From: Acidobacteriaceae bacterium | GTDB lineage: Bacteria; Acidobacteriota; Terriglobia; Terriglobales; Acidobacteriaceae | Assembly (NCBI GenBank): GCA_003132405.1 | Contig: PKXQ01000109.1 | Coordinates: 52,946-116,945, forward strand | DNA: 64,000 nucleotides | Reading direction: 5' to 3' | Shown here: piece after piece, positions 42,586-51,156 of the stretch | Numbering within the stretch: the first letter of the stretch is position 1 | Layout of the letters: every line of letters begins with the position of its first letter | Notes under the pieces: generated by a model | What the model was told of the DNA's origin: nothing | Seen by the model: only the letters and a program-made list of their open reading frames with translations | Database searches by the model: none | Made by a program: the position numbers and the translations under genes

Positions 42586-43179
42586 ATGCTGAACAGCTCG
42601 AATTCGCTTCCGCGCCGAAATATCTTCGCGCGACTTTCAATCCTCGCCGGAAACACAATCCAAATCGCCGGACTCGCCGCCGCGTGTCTCGCCCTCGCTC
42701 TGGCGCGATCCATCGACTCAAAACCCGCCGCCATAGCCACAGTAATGATGATCGTCGCCTGGATTCTCCTTTACTTCTTCTGTCACGGAATTGCGCACTG
42801 GGCAGTCGGGCGGATTCTCGGCATTCGCTTCGCTTTCTACACCCTCGGTGGCACTGGTAATCCCGCGGGCTATCCCGCCGGCGTCCGCTGGTTGTTCCAA
42901 CATCTCCCGTTCTTTGGAGTTCAGACCGAAAAGGCGTCGATGCAAATGGCCAGCCCGGCTGCCAAGGCAATCATGTGGTCGGCAGGAGTGACCTCTTCGG
43001 CAGTAGTCCCAACCGTGGGCGCCTTCTGCGCTTTGGAAGCAAATGTTCTAGGAAGCAAACTCTTCGCGATCTTCGCCGTGGCGTGGGCGATTGGAACTCT
43101 GTCCAGCAACTGGAGGAGTCAGAGCGGGGACTATGCCAAGGCGAGGCGCGCCCTCCATTCTAAGGGGAGCAGAGTATAA
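42586..43179 (+). CDS. Hypothetical membrane protein with a HGxxH-like motif
   Basis: 197 aa with about four hydrophobic segments (AGLAAACLALALA, TVMMIVAWILLYFF, and two more after residue 125). The first lies before, and the motif CHGIAHWAVGRILGI directly after, the second segment. The H-G-x-x-H spacing recalls site-2-protease-type HExxH, but Glu is missing, so catalysis is not expected. Between corC and era; not recognised as a named family. Confidence 0.6.
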   Translation: MLNSSNSLPRRNIFARLSILAGNTIQIAGLAAACLALALARSIDSKPAAIATVMMIVAWILLYFFCHGIAHWAVGRILGIRFAFYTLGGTGNPAGYPAGVRWLFQHLPFFGVQTEKASMQMASPAAKAIMWSAGVTSSAVVPTVGAFCALEANVLGSKLFAIFAVAWAIGTLSSNWRSQSGDYAKARRALHSKGSRV

Positions 43180-43219
43180 GATGGAAGAGCATCTTCATCC
43201 ATGAGCCAGAGGCTAGATA

Positions 43220-43247
43220 CTGATGGCCGAAAGCTGATGGCTGAGAG
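43220..43247. repeat. Heptanucleotide repeat array (CTGATGG-type x4)
   Basis: Four consecutive 7-mers CTGATGG, CCGAAAG, CTGATGG, CTGAGAG just before the era start codon. Confidence 0.7.
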
Positions 43248-43255
43248 CTTCTGTC

Positions 43256-44200
43256 ATGTCCTTTCATTCCGGATTCGTCTGCATTCTCGGCCGCCCCAAC
43301 GCGGGCAAGAGCACGCTGCTGAATGCGCTGGTCGGCGAGAAACTGGCCATTATTTCACCGAAGCCTCAAACCACGCGTAACCGCATTCTCGGAATCATCA
43401 ATGTGCCCAAGCAGAAAGGACGCGAGGCTGGGCAGATCGTGCTCATCGACACGCCCGGAGTTCACCGCTCGGGCTCATCGCTAGGCCGCAAGATGATGTC
43501 GGAGATTCGCGAGGCGCTCGAAGGGTGCGAACTTATATTGATGATTGTCGACGCTAAGAAAAAGTGGGACGCCGACGATGACGCCGTTCTCGATTTGGCT
43601 AGAAAAACCGGCACGCCCGTATTTCTGCTGCTCAACAAAATTGATCTGCTCGCCGACAAAAGCAAATTGCTTCCACTGATCGCGCAGTTCCGGACGCTGT
43701 ACGATTTCAAGGAGATCGTCCCCATCTCTGCCTTGAAAAAGAAAGGTCTCGATGAATTGCTATCGTGCGTGCTGAAGGCTCTACCCAACGGCCCGCGTTA
43801 TTTTCCCGAAGATCAGATCACCGATCAACCGGTGCGCTTCATGGCAGCCGAACTCATCCGCGAGCATGTTCTCATGCAGACGCACGAAGAAGTTCCTCAT
43901 GCAGTCTCGGTTCTCATCGAACAGTTTGAAGAGAGCCCGAGGCTGACGCGAATTGCGGCCGTGATCTTCTGCGAGCGCGATGGCCAGAAAGCCATTCTGT
44001 TAGGCAAAGGGGGCCAGATGCTCAAGAAAATAGGCACCGCCGCCCGCCTCGACATCGAGAAGATGGTTGGCACGAAGGTTTTTCTCGAGCTCTTCGTTAA
44101 GATTAAAGCAGGCTGGCGCGATTCGCGAACCTTCGTCGAAGAGCTCGATTGGCGCCGCCAGTTGCAGCAGATCGGCGGCCCGCCGGAAACGGAAGAGTAA
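43256..44200 (+). CDS. era: GTPase Era
   Basis: 314 aa. G1 GRPNAGKST, G2-type effector region with TTRNRI, G3 DTPGVH, G4 NKID (LLLNKIDLLADK), and the C-terminal KH domain with the GKGGQMLKKIG loop. Era binds 16S rRNA and assists 30S maturation; with ybeY, phoH and rpsT nearby the window holds several ribosome-assembly genes. Length normal. Start ATG at 43256, preceded by a heptad repeat array and no strong ribosome site. Confidence 0.97.
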   Translation: MSFHSGFVCILGRPNAGKSTLLNALVGEKLAIISPKPQTTRNRILGIINVPKQKGREAGQIVLIDTPGVHRSGSSLGRKMMSEIREALEGCELILMIVDAKKKWDADDDAVLDLARKTGTPVFLLLNKIDLLADKSKLLPLIAQFRTLYDFKEIVPISALKKKGLDELLSCVLKALPNGPRYFPEDQITDQPVRFMAAELIREHVLMQTHEEVPHAVSVLIEQFEESPRLTRIAAVIFCERDGQKAILLGKGGQMLKKIGTAARLDIEKMVGTKVFLELFVKIKAGWRDSRTFVEELDWRRQLQQIGGPPETEE

Positions 44201-44428
44201 CCCTTCGCGGGGGATGACTCCGCCGCCGCGAGACTTCAGCAGCTTACCGCCGCGGATTCCAGCCAAGTTAGCCTAGTCAACTCCCAACGGTAATCCGCCG
44301 AAGTAATAGATAGCGGTTTCCTGCGAACCGAATAGATTTGCATGTTAGCGCCTAAATCCCTAGAATTTGTCAGCGCCTTCCTGCATCTCACTAGGGGGAT
44401 AGGCTGAAAGCACGGCCCACAGCCGGTT

Positions 44429-44902
44429 ATGGAAGATACGCCCCCATCGCCCGAGCAGACACCGCAGCCGTCGCAATCGTGCGCCTTCGATTCCTCTAAG
44501 CTTGATCTCAAACTAAGCGTCACGCTTGCCGCCGACCGCGACGCCGTCGATCCGGTGGTCCGCAGTGTTATGGAAGTTGTGCGGGAAATGAAGTGCGCTC
44601 CGGGACGGGAAGACGACATCGAACTGGCATTAACCGAAGCGTTGGCAAACGCCGTGGTGCATGGCGCGAAAAACGATCCGTCGAAAATTATCGAATGTGA
44701 TGTAGCTTGCGATAGCCAACATGGCATTCTGATCGTAGTGCGTGATCCCGGCCCGGGTTTTGATCCCAGCAAAATTCCCGACCCCTGCCACGGTGAGAAT
44801 ATCTACGCCAATCACGGCCGCGGCATTTACCTGATCAATCAACTGATGGATGAGGTCCAGTTTCACAAGAACGGGACTGAGATTCACATGCTGAAACGCT
44901 GA
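44429..44902 (+). CDS. RsbW-like anti-sigma-factor serine kinase (GHKL ATPase)
   Basis: 157 aa. The GHKL N-box is ELALTEALANAVVHGAKNDP, and the G1 box VVRDPGPGFDPSKIPDP; the late GRGIYLINQLMDEV completes the ATP lid. Such kinases bind a sigma factor and phosphorylate its antagonist; the antagonist is then dephosphorylated by an RsbU-type phosphatase (one is at 9996-11156). No antagonist or sigma gene is adjacent. N-terminus has an acidic Pro-rich lead of ~25 residues. Confidence 0.88.
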   Translation: MEDTPPSPEQTPQPSQSCAFDSSKLDLKLSVTLAADRDAVDPVVRSVMEVVREMKCAPGREDDIELALTEALANAVVHGAKNDPSKIIECDVACDSQHGILIVVRDPGPGFDPSKIPDPCHGENIYANHGRGIYLINQLMDEVQFHKNGTEIHMLKR

Positions 44903-44930
44903 TCGCTGTTCGTCTTTCGCCTTGCGATCC

Positions 44931-44951
44931 GCGAATGGCGAACGACGAACC
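44931..44951. repeat. Heptanucleotide repeat array (GCGAATG-type x3)
   Basis: GCGAATG, GCGAACG, ACGAACC between two convergent genes; same family of heptads as at 52906. Confidence 0.6.
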
Positions 44952-44958
44952 GCGCTCC

Positions 44959-46314
44959 CTATTCTTTTGCTGCAATTCCCAGGCTCTTCATCTTGCGATA
45001 CAAGTGGCTGCGCTCGAGGCCGAGCACTTCCGCTGTGCGGCTGACGTTGCCGTGATTTTCGTCCAATTTTTTTAGAATGTAATCGCGCTCATACGCCGCG
45101 CGCGCCTGGTGCAGCGTCGAGCCCTCCGTTCCCGTCACGCGCCGGCTGCCGTCGCGGTGTACCAGCGGAGGAAGGTGCGTGCGCTCAAAGCGTGACGTCG
45201 TCGGATTCATAATCACAATGCGTTCGATCACATTGCGCAGTTCGCGGACATTTCCGGGCCATGCATAGCGCATGAGCGCATCGATGGCATCGTCGGTGAT
45301 TTCTCGCGGACGCCGGCCATACGCCGACGCAAATTCTTTCAAAAAATGTCGCGCAAATAATGGGATATCTTCTTTACGTTCCCGCAGCGGCGGCACCACA
45401 AACGGAATCACGTTCAAACGGTAAAAGAGATCTTCGCGAAAATTCCCCTTGGCAATTTCTTCTTCCAGGTCCTTGTTAGTCGAGGCAATCACTCGCACGT
45501 CCACCGTAACCGTATCGTCGCTGCCCACGGGATTGAAGCGCTGCTGCTCCAGCGTCCGCAAGACTTTCGATTGCGTCTTCAGACTCATGTCGCCGACTTC
45601 GTCGAGAAATAAAGTTCCGCGATCCGCCTTTTGAAACTTGCCTTCCTTGTCCGCCGTAGCTCCCGGAAACGACGATTTGCGATGCCCGAAGAGTTCGCTG
45701 TCGATCAAGTCCTCCGGTATGGCGGCACAATTCATCTCGACAAACATTTCCTCTTTGCGCGCGCTCTGCATGTGGATGGCATGTGCGACCAGCTCTTTGC
45801 CGGTGCCCGACTCGCCATAGATCAGCACGCGTCCATTGGTCGGCGCCATCAGCCCAATCTGCTGCCGCAACGCTTTCATGGGCACGCTGTCGCCGACGAT
45901 CACGCTTTTCGTCTGCAGCTGTTTTCGCAGATCGACGTTCTCATGGCGCAGTCGACGCGCGTTGATCGCGTTCTTCACCAGGATCAATGTTTTTTCCAGC
46001 GACAGCGGCTTCTCCGCAAAATCGTAGGCGCCCAGCTTGGTCGCTCGCACCGCCGTCTCGATCGTTCCATGGCCAGAAATCATGATGACTTCCGGGGGAT
46101 CGTCCATGTCGCGAATTTTCTCCAATACTTCCAGTCCGTCGATTCCAGTAAGCCAGACATCGAGCAGAATCAGGTCGAAGCTTGTCTTGTGCAACACTTC
46201 GAGGCAGTCCTCGCCGCTCGGGCTGACGCTCGTCTTATAGCCTTCGTCCTCGAGAATACCGCGCAGGGATTCGCGGATGCTGGATTCGTCGTCAACGATG
46301 AGGATGTGTGCCAT
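44959..46314 (-). CDS. ntrX: NtrX-like response regulator, AAA+ domain with altered GAFTGA loop
   Basis: 451 aa: receiver (ILIVDDESSIRES, phosphoacceptor Asp in LILLDVWLTGIDG), AAA+ sigma-54 interaction domain (Walker A YGESGTGKELVA, Walker B GTLFLDEVGDMS), and Fis-type HTH (GNVSRTAEVLGLERSHLYRK). The loop that contacts sigma-54 and normally reads GAFTGA is here SSFPGA (GHRKSSFPGATADK). Loss of this motif usually abolishes sigma-54 activation, so the protein may act as a repressor or on sigma-70 promoters. Encoded directly behind the NtrY-like kinase, its cognate sensor. Confidence 0.9.
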   Translation of the reverse strand: MAHILIVDDESSIRESLRGILEDEGYKTSVSPSGEDCLEVLHKTSFDLILLDVWLTGIDGLEVLEKIRDMDDPPEVIMISGHGTIETAVRATKLGAYDFAEKPLSLEKTLILVKNAINARRLRHENVDLRKQLQTKSVIVGDSVPMKALRQQIGLMAPTNGRVLIYGESGTGKELVAHAIHMQSARKEEMFVEMNCAAIPEDLIDSELFGHRKSSFPGATADKEGKFQKADRGTLFLDEVGDMSLKTQSKVLRTLEQQRFNPVGSDDTVTVDVRVIASTNKDLEEEIAKGNFREDLFYRLNVIPFVVPPLRERKEDIPLFARHFLKEFASAYGRRPREITDDAIDALMRYAWPGNVRELRNVIERIVIMNPTTSRFERTHLPPLVHRDGSRRVTGTEGSTLHQARAAYERDYILKKLDENHGNVSRTAEVLGLERSHLYRKMKSLGIAAKE

Positions 46315-46318
46315 GGTT

Positions 46319-46421
46319 TTGGTCGTTGGTCGTTAGTCGCTCGTCATGTTTGAGGTGCGCGTCCCTTCGAAATATACAGAGAACCGCGAACGGCCATCGA
46401 CGAACGACCGACGACCATCCA
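46319..46421. repeat. Two heptanucleotide arrays in inverted orientation
   Basis: TTGGTCG, TTGGTCG, TTAGTCG, CTCGTCA (46319-46346) and, inverted, CGAACGG, CCATCGA, CGAACGA, CCGACGA, CCATCCA (46387-46421). They fill the gap between ntrY and ntrX and could pair into a long imperfect stem. Confidence 0.8.
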
Positions 46422-48668
46422 TCAGCTCGCAGCCGGAGCGCTCACCGTCTCCATCGCCACCGGCAGCTCGATCACAAAGCGGCTGCCGAACGGCTTATTT
46501 TCTTCCACGCGAATCGAGCCATGATGATCCTCGACAATCCGGCTCACAATCGCCAGCCCCAGCCCCGTGCCGCGCCGCTTGGTCGAGAAGTAGGGAAGAA
46601 ACAGCCGTTCTTTCACATCACGCGAAACTCCCTGGCCGGTGTCGGAGACGACTAACTCAACCGCGTCGCGACTCGCTACCAGCGAAGTGGAGACGGTGAT
46701 CTCTTTCAGCATCGCGCTCTGCATCGCCTCCGCCGCGTTGTCCACCAGATTCGCGACTGCGCGCTTGATGGCCTCGGGGTCGGCCAGCACTGCGGGCAGA
46801 TCCCGCGCCAATTCTGTCCGCACGCGAATGCCCTCCAGCCGTCCTTCGAACATCATGAGCGCGCCTTCCACCAGCGTATTCAAACTGGCGGGTTGCGGCC
46901 GCGAGGCAGGGAAGCGCGCCAGCGCCGAGAATTCATCCACCAGCGTGCGCACGGTTTCAACCGCATTGCGAATGGTCTCCGCGCACGTGCGGATCACTTC
47001 GATCGATGCTGCGTCGGGCGCCGCACCTCGAGTTAAATGGCGATGAATGCGTTCCGCGGAAAGCGCAATCGGAGTCAGCGGATTCTTGATCTCGTGCGCC
47101 ACGCGCCGCGCCACCTCGCGCCACGCCGCTTGTTTTTGCGCCCGCAGCAAGTCGGAGAGATCTTCGAACACCACCACATAGCCCAGCCCCTCTGCCGCGT
47201 GACTCAGCGCGGAAACCGTCACCGCGACATTTAGTTTCGTTCGCGGCAGTACCAGTTCCATGTTGGCCGCTGTAATGCCCATGCGGTCCGCCCGTCGCAG
47301 GAGCGGTTCCAGATCCGCCAGAACATCCGCCGGCAGCACGTCGCGCAGCGGCAGATTCACCAGGTCTGACGGGCTTACGAACTCGCTCCGCTCCAGGTAA
47401 AACATGCGCGAGAAGGCGGCATTCGCCAGGGTGACGCGGCGCGAGGCGTCGATCGATATCACGCCGGTCGGAATACTTTCGAGAACCGTTTCGATATAGC
47501 GGCGGCGACTTTCGAGTGCTTCGTTCGCCGCACCTACGTCGCGGCTGGAAGCCTCGATCTGGCGTCGGCTGGATTCCAGCTGTTCGGCCATGCTGTTGAA
47601 CGATTCCACCAGTTCTGCCAATTCGTCGGTGGCGCGTATTTCGACGCGATAACTCAGTTGTCCCTTGGAAATTGCTTCTGTACCCGCAGCCAGCGCCGCA
47701 ACCGGACGATTGACCAACTTCGAAAGCAGCAGCGCCAGCCATGTCGACGCGAACAGCACCACTACCGTCAGCAGCAGCAGGTAGCCAATATAGGTCCGCC
47801 GAAATAGCTTTCTTTTGGCCGCCAGTTCGATGTAGCGATTCTGGCTTTCCTGAATCTGCCGCGCCGTTTCGGCGAATTTTGGCGGAAGCGGAATAGCGAC
47901 GATCACCACGCCCTTGGGCAGCGGAGCCGCCGCAACAATGTAGTCCGTCGCGCCAAACTCGAAATGCGGGTGCTCCCCGCGCAGCGCCGGCTGCAGCGGA
48001 AACCTTTTCTTCATGTCGTCCCAGCCCACCGGCGTGTTCAGACTGGCCGCTACATTGCTATTCGCCAGCGCTACCGCGAATCCGCCCTGCAGCGTCGGAA
48101 TGTATTCCCGCAACTCTTCGCGGGCGGCAGAAAAATCTCCGCTGGCAAATGCGTTTTGAAATTCATCCGTCTGCGCGATCGATTGCGCTTCCGCGGTCGC
48201 ATTCTGGCCCGCGTAATCGTAGAGCAGAGCCGACATGGCTGCCGTATCCGCCCGCACTTCTTCGACCGGCTGCGAAAACCATTTGTCGATCGAGCGGTTC
48301 ATCAGCAAATAGGAGAACCAGAACATCGCCATCACCGGCAGGGACGACAGGAGCAGGCTGACCACCACCAGGCGCCAGCGAAATTTAGAACCAGCGACGC
48401 CTTGCCGCCATTCCGCATAGACCTTCAGTAGGTTGCGTCCGAGAACCACGGAGAGCGCCACGAAGGCAAAAAAGATCAGGCCGCTCAGCCCGACGAAAAA
48501 CAGAAGCTCCTGATTGCTGTCGGGGCTGAGGAACTTGAGATTGAACGAGGCCTGCCCCACCAGAATTGCGAGCAGCAGAAAGGCGCCGATTGCCAGCGCA
48601 ACTACCAGCTTCCGGCGGCCGGAGGTTTTGGTTTCGTCGCGGATTGGATTCGTTGCGGCCAAGGCCAA
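46422..48668 (-). CDS. ntrY: NtrY-like sensor histidine kinase
   Basis: 748 aa. Three N-terminal membrane segments (about 22-45, 55-80, 98-120), a ~150-residue periplasmic sensory domain and a further helix (IGYLLLLTVVVLFASTWLALLL) precede HAMP (LVNRPVAALAAGTEAISKGQ), PAS (VLESIPTGVISIDASRRVTL), HisKA with the phosphorylated His in RRVAHEIKNPLTPIALS, and HATPase with N-box VDNAAEAMQ and GTGLGLAI. Phosphorylates the NtrX-like regulator encoded next. The signal is unknown; NtrYX systems elsewhere respond to nitrogen or redox state. Confidence 0.92.
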   Translation of the reverse strand: MALAATNPIRDETKTSGRRKLVVALAIGAFLLLAILVGQASFNLKFLSPDSNQELLFFVGLSGLIFFAFVALSVVLGRNLLKVYAEWRQGVAGSKFRWRLVVVSLLLSSLPVMAMFWFSYLLMNRSIDKWFSQPVEEVRADTAAMSALLYDYAGQNATAEAQSIAQTDEFQNAFASGDFSAAREELREYIPTLQGGFAVALANSNVAASLNTPVGWDDMKKRFPLQPALRGEHPHFEFGATDYIVAAAPLPKGVVIVAIPLPPKFAETARQIQESQNRYIELAAKRKLFRRTYIGYLLLLTVVVLFASTWLALLLSKLVNRPVAALAAGTEAISKGQLSYRVEIRATDELAELVESFNSMAEQLESSRRQIEASSRDVGAANEALESRRRYIETVLESIPTGVISIDASRRVTLANAAFSRMFYLERSEFVSPSDLVNLPLRDVLPADVLADLEPLLRRADRMGITAANMELVLPRTKLNVAVTVSALSHAAEGLGYVVVFEDLSDLLRAQKQAAWREVARRVAHEIKNPLTPIALSAERIHRHLTRGAAPDAASIEVIRTCAETIRNAVETVRTLVDEFSALARFPASRPQPASLNTLVEGALMMFEGRLEGIRVRTELARDLPAVLADPEAIKRAVANLVDNAAEAMQSAMLKEITVSTSLVASRDAVELVVSDTGQGVSRDVKERLFLPYFSTKRRGTGLGLAIVSRIVEDHHGSIRVEENKPFGSRFVIELPVAMETVSAPAAS

Positions 48669-48873
48669 GTTCCCCGGCCAATTACGGCGCAGAGCCGGGA
48701 GATAGCCTTATTATAGAGTCGTGCATCGTTAGTCGTTCGCGGTTTTGTCGCAATATATATAAAGTTGTGCGCCCCCAGCGAACGGATCGGATGAACGAGA
48801 AACGTCGAATGAATAGGCCTGCGACCAAAGACGCTCATTCAGCGTGTGGTTAGTGGCCGATAAATGAGCCCGA

Positions 48874-49963
48874 TCACCATCGACTTTTGGCGTGCACTAG
48901 CACACTCCGCACAGCTTCATACGCAGGCTTCGCCCGGTATCCGCGGTCAAAGAGCAGCGCCGCTCCCTCGGTATGCTTCGAGTGCGATCCAATCCACGAA
49001 TATTTGTCAGTGAATCCCCAGGTCTGGATGGCCCTGCATCCTGGGTAGGCCAGGCACGCCGATACAATCTCGCGATAGATATCCGCCTGCTGACGTAGGT
49101 CCTCCGGCCGCGCATTCCCCAGCGAATCGACGGGCAGCGCGACGTCCATCTCGGTGATGTGAACCTGCACGCCGAGAGCTGTAAGGCGTTTGATATTGTC
49201 AGAAATCGATGCGACATCGGCGTGAATGTGCGCGATGTGCATTTGCAATCCCACGCCGTCAATCGGAACGCCGCGCTGCCGGAAGTCGCGAACCATAGCA
49301 TAGATCGCATCCGACTTAGGATTTACAACCTCTGCCTCTGCGTCGTTATAAAAAAAGCAAAGCCTGCGGATCCGCCTCATGCGTCCAACGAAGGCATCGC
49401 TCGATATACAAGTAAGGTTGCTTCGACTGCGTGCTCGCAGACAAGGCAATCCCCGGCTGATCACGCCAGATGGTGCTGCGCAGTTCTCCGGGCCGCAATT
49501 CGTCGAATGCCTCATTGATCACGTCCCAGGCGAATATCTTTCCGCGGTAATGTCCCACCACCGACTTAATGTGTTTCTCAAGAATTTCCGCCAGGTCGGC
49601 CGAAGTATATTTTCCTTCGGTCAGCCATTTCGGATTCTGCCGATGCCACACCAGCGTGTGACCGCGCACCTTCATGCCGTGCCGCGTCGCGAAATCGATG
49701 ACTTGATCGCCTTGAGAAAAATCGTAGGAGTCCGTCGCCGGATGCACTACCTCCCACTTGAGCGCGTCCTCCGCTTCCACCATGTTGAACTCCCGCGCTA
49801 GCGTCGCTGCGTATGCCGCTTCTGAAAGTTGAGCGGGCCGCACCGCCGTGCCGATGAAAATTCCGTCGGAACTTGCCGCTTCACGCAGCGATTGCTCCGG
49901 CGCAGCGCCGCCAAATCCCAAACAGAGGCCCGCAGTGGCCAAAACACAGACGCGCCAACGCAT
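48874..49963 (-). pseudogene. GH10 endo-1,4-beta-xylanase split by a homopolymer frameshift
   Basis: Signal peptide after ATG at 49963 (RWRVCVLATAGLCLGFGG; GGGAGGG ribosome site), then a glycoside hydrolase family 10 barrel. The acid/base Glu is in FAWDVINEAFDE, the nucleophile in VHITEMDVALP. Frame 1 stops at 49346 after HEADPQALLFL; the next frame continues FFYNDAEAEVVNPKSDA to 48874. The minus strand has seven T at the junction where six restore ALLFYND. Both catalytic Glu residues are intact but on different frames. Natural slippage, inactivation or a read error are all possible. The enzyme would degrade xylan outside the cytoplasm. Confidence 0.82.
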
Positions 49964-50009
49964 CGAAGTCCCTCCCCGTCGCAATGCTGTTCAATGGTTC
50001 ACTCTGCTG

Positions 50010-50777
50010 TCACTCTGCCGCAGGAAGGAATTTCTGCAAAGGACATTGCTCACACCGCGCTTGTGACTTTAGGCAGTAATTTTTGCCGACGCCAACCAAC
50101 AGTCCGTGCATCTCATTGAAGATTTGGACGAGATCTGTGCGCTCGGCTCGACTCACTCGCGATGGACGATGGCACGACCCCAGCGGACCGGCAATAGCCG
50201 GCGATAGAGCCAAACTTTGGCCAGGCAGAGGCATTTCCACCAGCGCCTCCCCGAACAGCTGCCGAATTTTTTCGTAGTCTGCTCCCCTCTCCATAATTTT
50301 GTGGCGTTCGAGAATGCGGCGCGTGTAAGCATCCACCACAAACACAGGATGGTTCCCTGCATACAGCAGAATCGAATCCGCGGTCTCCGGGCCGACGCCA
50401 TTCAGCGCCAGCAGTTCTTCGCGCAATTCCTCTGTTGGCCGCGCGAACATGCGGGTGAGCGAACCGCCATAACGCTTATCGAGGAATTTCACAAATGTTT
50501 TCAGTCGCTGTGCTTTTTGCCGGAAGTATCCCGATGGGCGAATCAGTTGTTCAAGCCGCGCCTGAGGCGTCTGCCGGATTCTGCCGATCGTCAACACTTC
50601 AGCCTGCCGGAGGTTGCGCAGTGCCTTCTCCACGTTTGTCCACGCCGTATTCTGCGTTAAATATGCCCCAACAATCATTTCAAAGCGTGATTGCGCCGGC
50701 CACCAATGCTGGCGTCCCCAGGCGGAAAACAATGTGTCGTAGTAAGCGCGGATTGGGTCGTGTTTGGCGTCGCTCAT
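50010..50777 (-). CDS. Endonuclease III-like HhH-GPD protein
   Basis: 255 aa. The helix-hairpin-helix and GPD region reads LLALNGVGPETADSILLYAG with the catalytic Asp in FVVDAYTRRILER. The start region (YYDTLFSAWGRQHWWPAQSR) marks the group of endonuclease III-domain proteins distinct from classical Nth. The C-terminal iron-sulfur loop shows only three of four cysteines: C-x6-C-x2-C (CLKSQARCEQC), with Leu where the fourth would be. A ~25-residue segment before it is unusual and rich in Ser/Pro/Arg. DNA base-excision repair role is inferred from family. Confidence 0.85.
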   Translation of the reverse strand: MSDAKHDPIRAYYDTLFSAWGRQHWWPAQSRFEMIVGAYLTQNTAWTNVEKALRNLRQAEVLTIGRIRQTPQARLEQLIRPSGYFRQKAQRLKTFVKFLDKRYGGSLTRMFARPTEELREELLALNGVGPETADSILLYAGNHPVFVVDAYTRRILERHKIMERGADYEKIRQLFGEALVEMPLPGQSLALSPAIAGPLGSCHRPSRVSRAERTDLVQIFNEMHGLLVGVGKNYCLKSQARCEQCPLQKFLPAAE

Positions 50778-50819
50778 GGGCGTGCAGTCGAAATGCCAGC
50801 ATCATCATTGTAGGGCGCA

Positions 50820-50904
50820 GTCGTTGGTGGGCTGTCGGTGGTCGTTCGCAGTTCATCCTATTCCCGACCCAACGACGAACGACTAACGGCGAACGGCCAA
50901 CCAC
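50820..50904. repeat. Two heptanucleotide arrays in inverted orientation
   Basis: GTCGTTG, GTGGGCT, GTCGGTG, GTCGTTC (50820-50847) and CAACGAC, GAACGAC, TAACGGC, GAACGGC, CAACCAC (50870-50904), facing each other across 22 bp. Confidence 0.75.
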
Positions 50905-51054
50905 TAGCCCGCACACTGAAGATCATGGCCCCCCGCGTCGTGATCCCAATCACACGCCGCTTTTCTGCCCACAAATACCGCACTGCGCGGGCGCAAACCG
51001 CAACTCCCGCGACGTACAGGTACTTAAGTTACTTTTTCGGAATACCCGTTGGGT

Positions 51055-51069
51055 TGACAATTTGTGTCA
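51055..51069. promoter_or_regulatory. TGTCA palindrome upstream of pilB
   Basis: TGACAATTTGTGTCA, differing by one base from the palindrome upstream of pilA copy 1 (2766-2780). It ends 87 bp before the pilB ATG. Shared site suggests joint control of pilins and assembly genes, PilR being the candidate binder. Confidence 0.5.
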
Positions 51070-51156
51070 GTGCGAATGCGTCCTCGCTGATCCCCCGGAA
51101 ATCAGCGATTTCGCATTGGCATCGACCCCCGACTTCGCGAGATTTTTAGGAGAGAT

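Larger units (their letters stand above)
50778..51156. other. Divergent gap upstream of pilB
   Basis: Holds two heptad arrays (50820-50904), the TGTCA palindrome (51055-51069) and the pilB ribosome site. I found no convincing -24/-12 or -35/-10 promoter for pilB. Confidence 0.5.

Noticed and set aside
42586..43179. Site-2-protease (M50) assignment for the membrane protein
   Set aside because: The motif is HGxxH without Glu and no second-half NPDG-like motif is present.
51054..51082. TTGACA at 51054 as the -35 box of a pilB sigma-70 promoter
   Set aside because: No TATAAT-like sequence stands 16-18 bases downstream; the symmetrical TGACA/TGTCA arrangement shared with pilA1 explains the word better.
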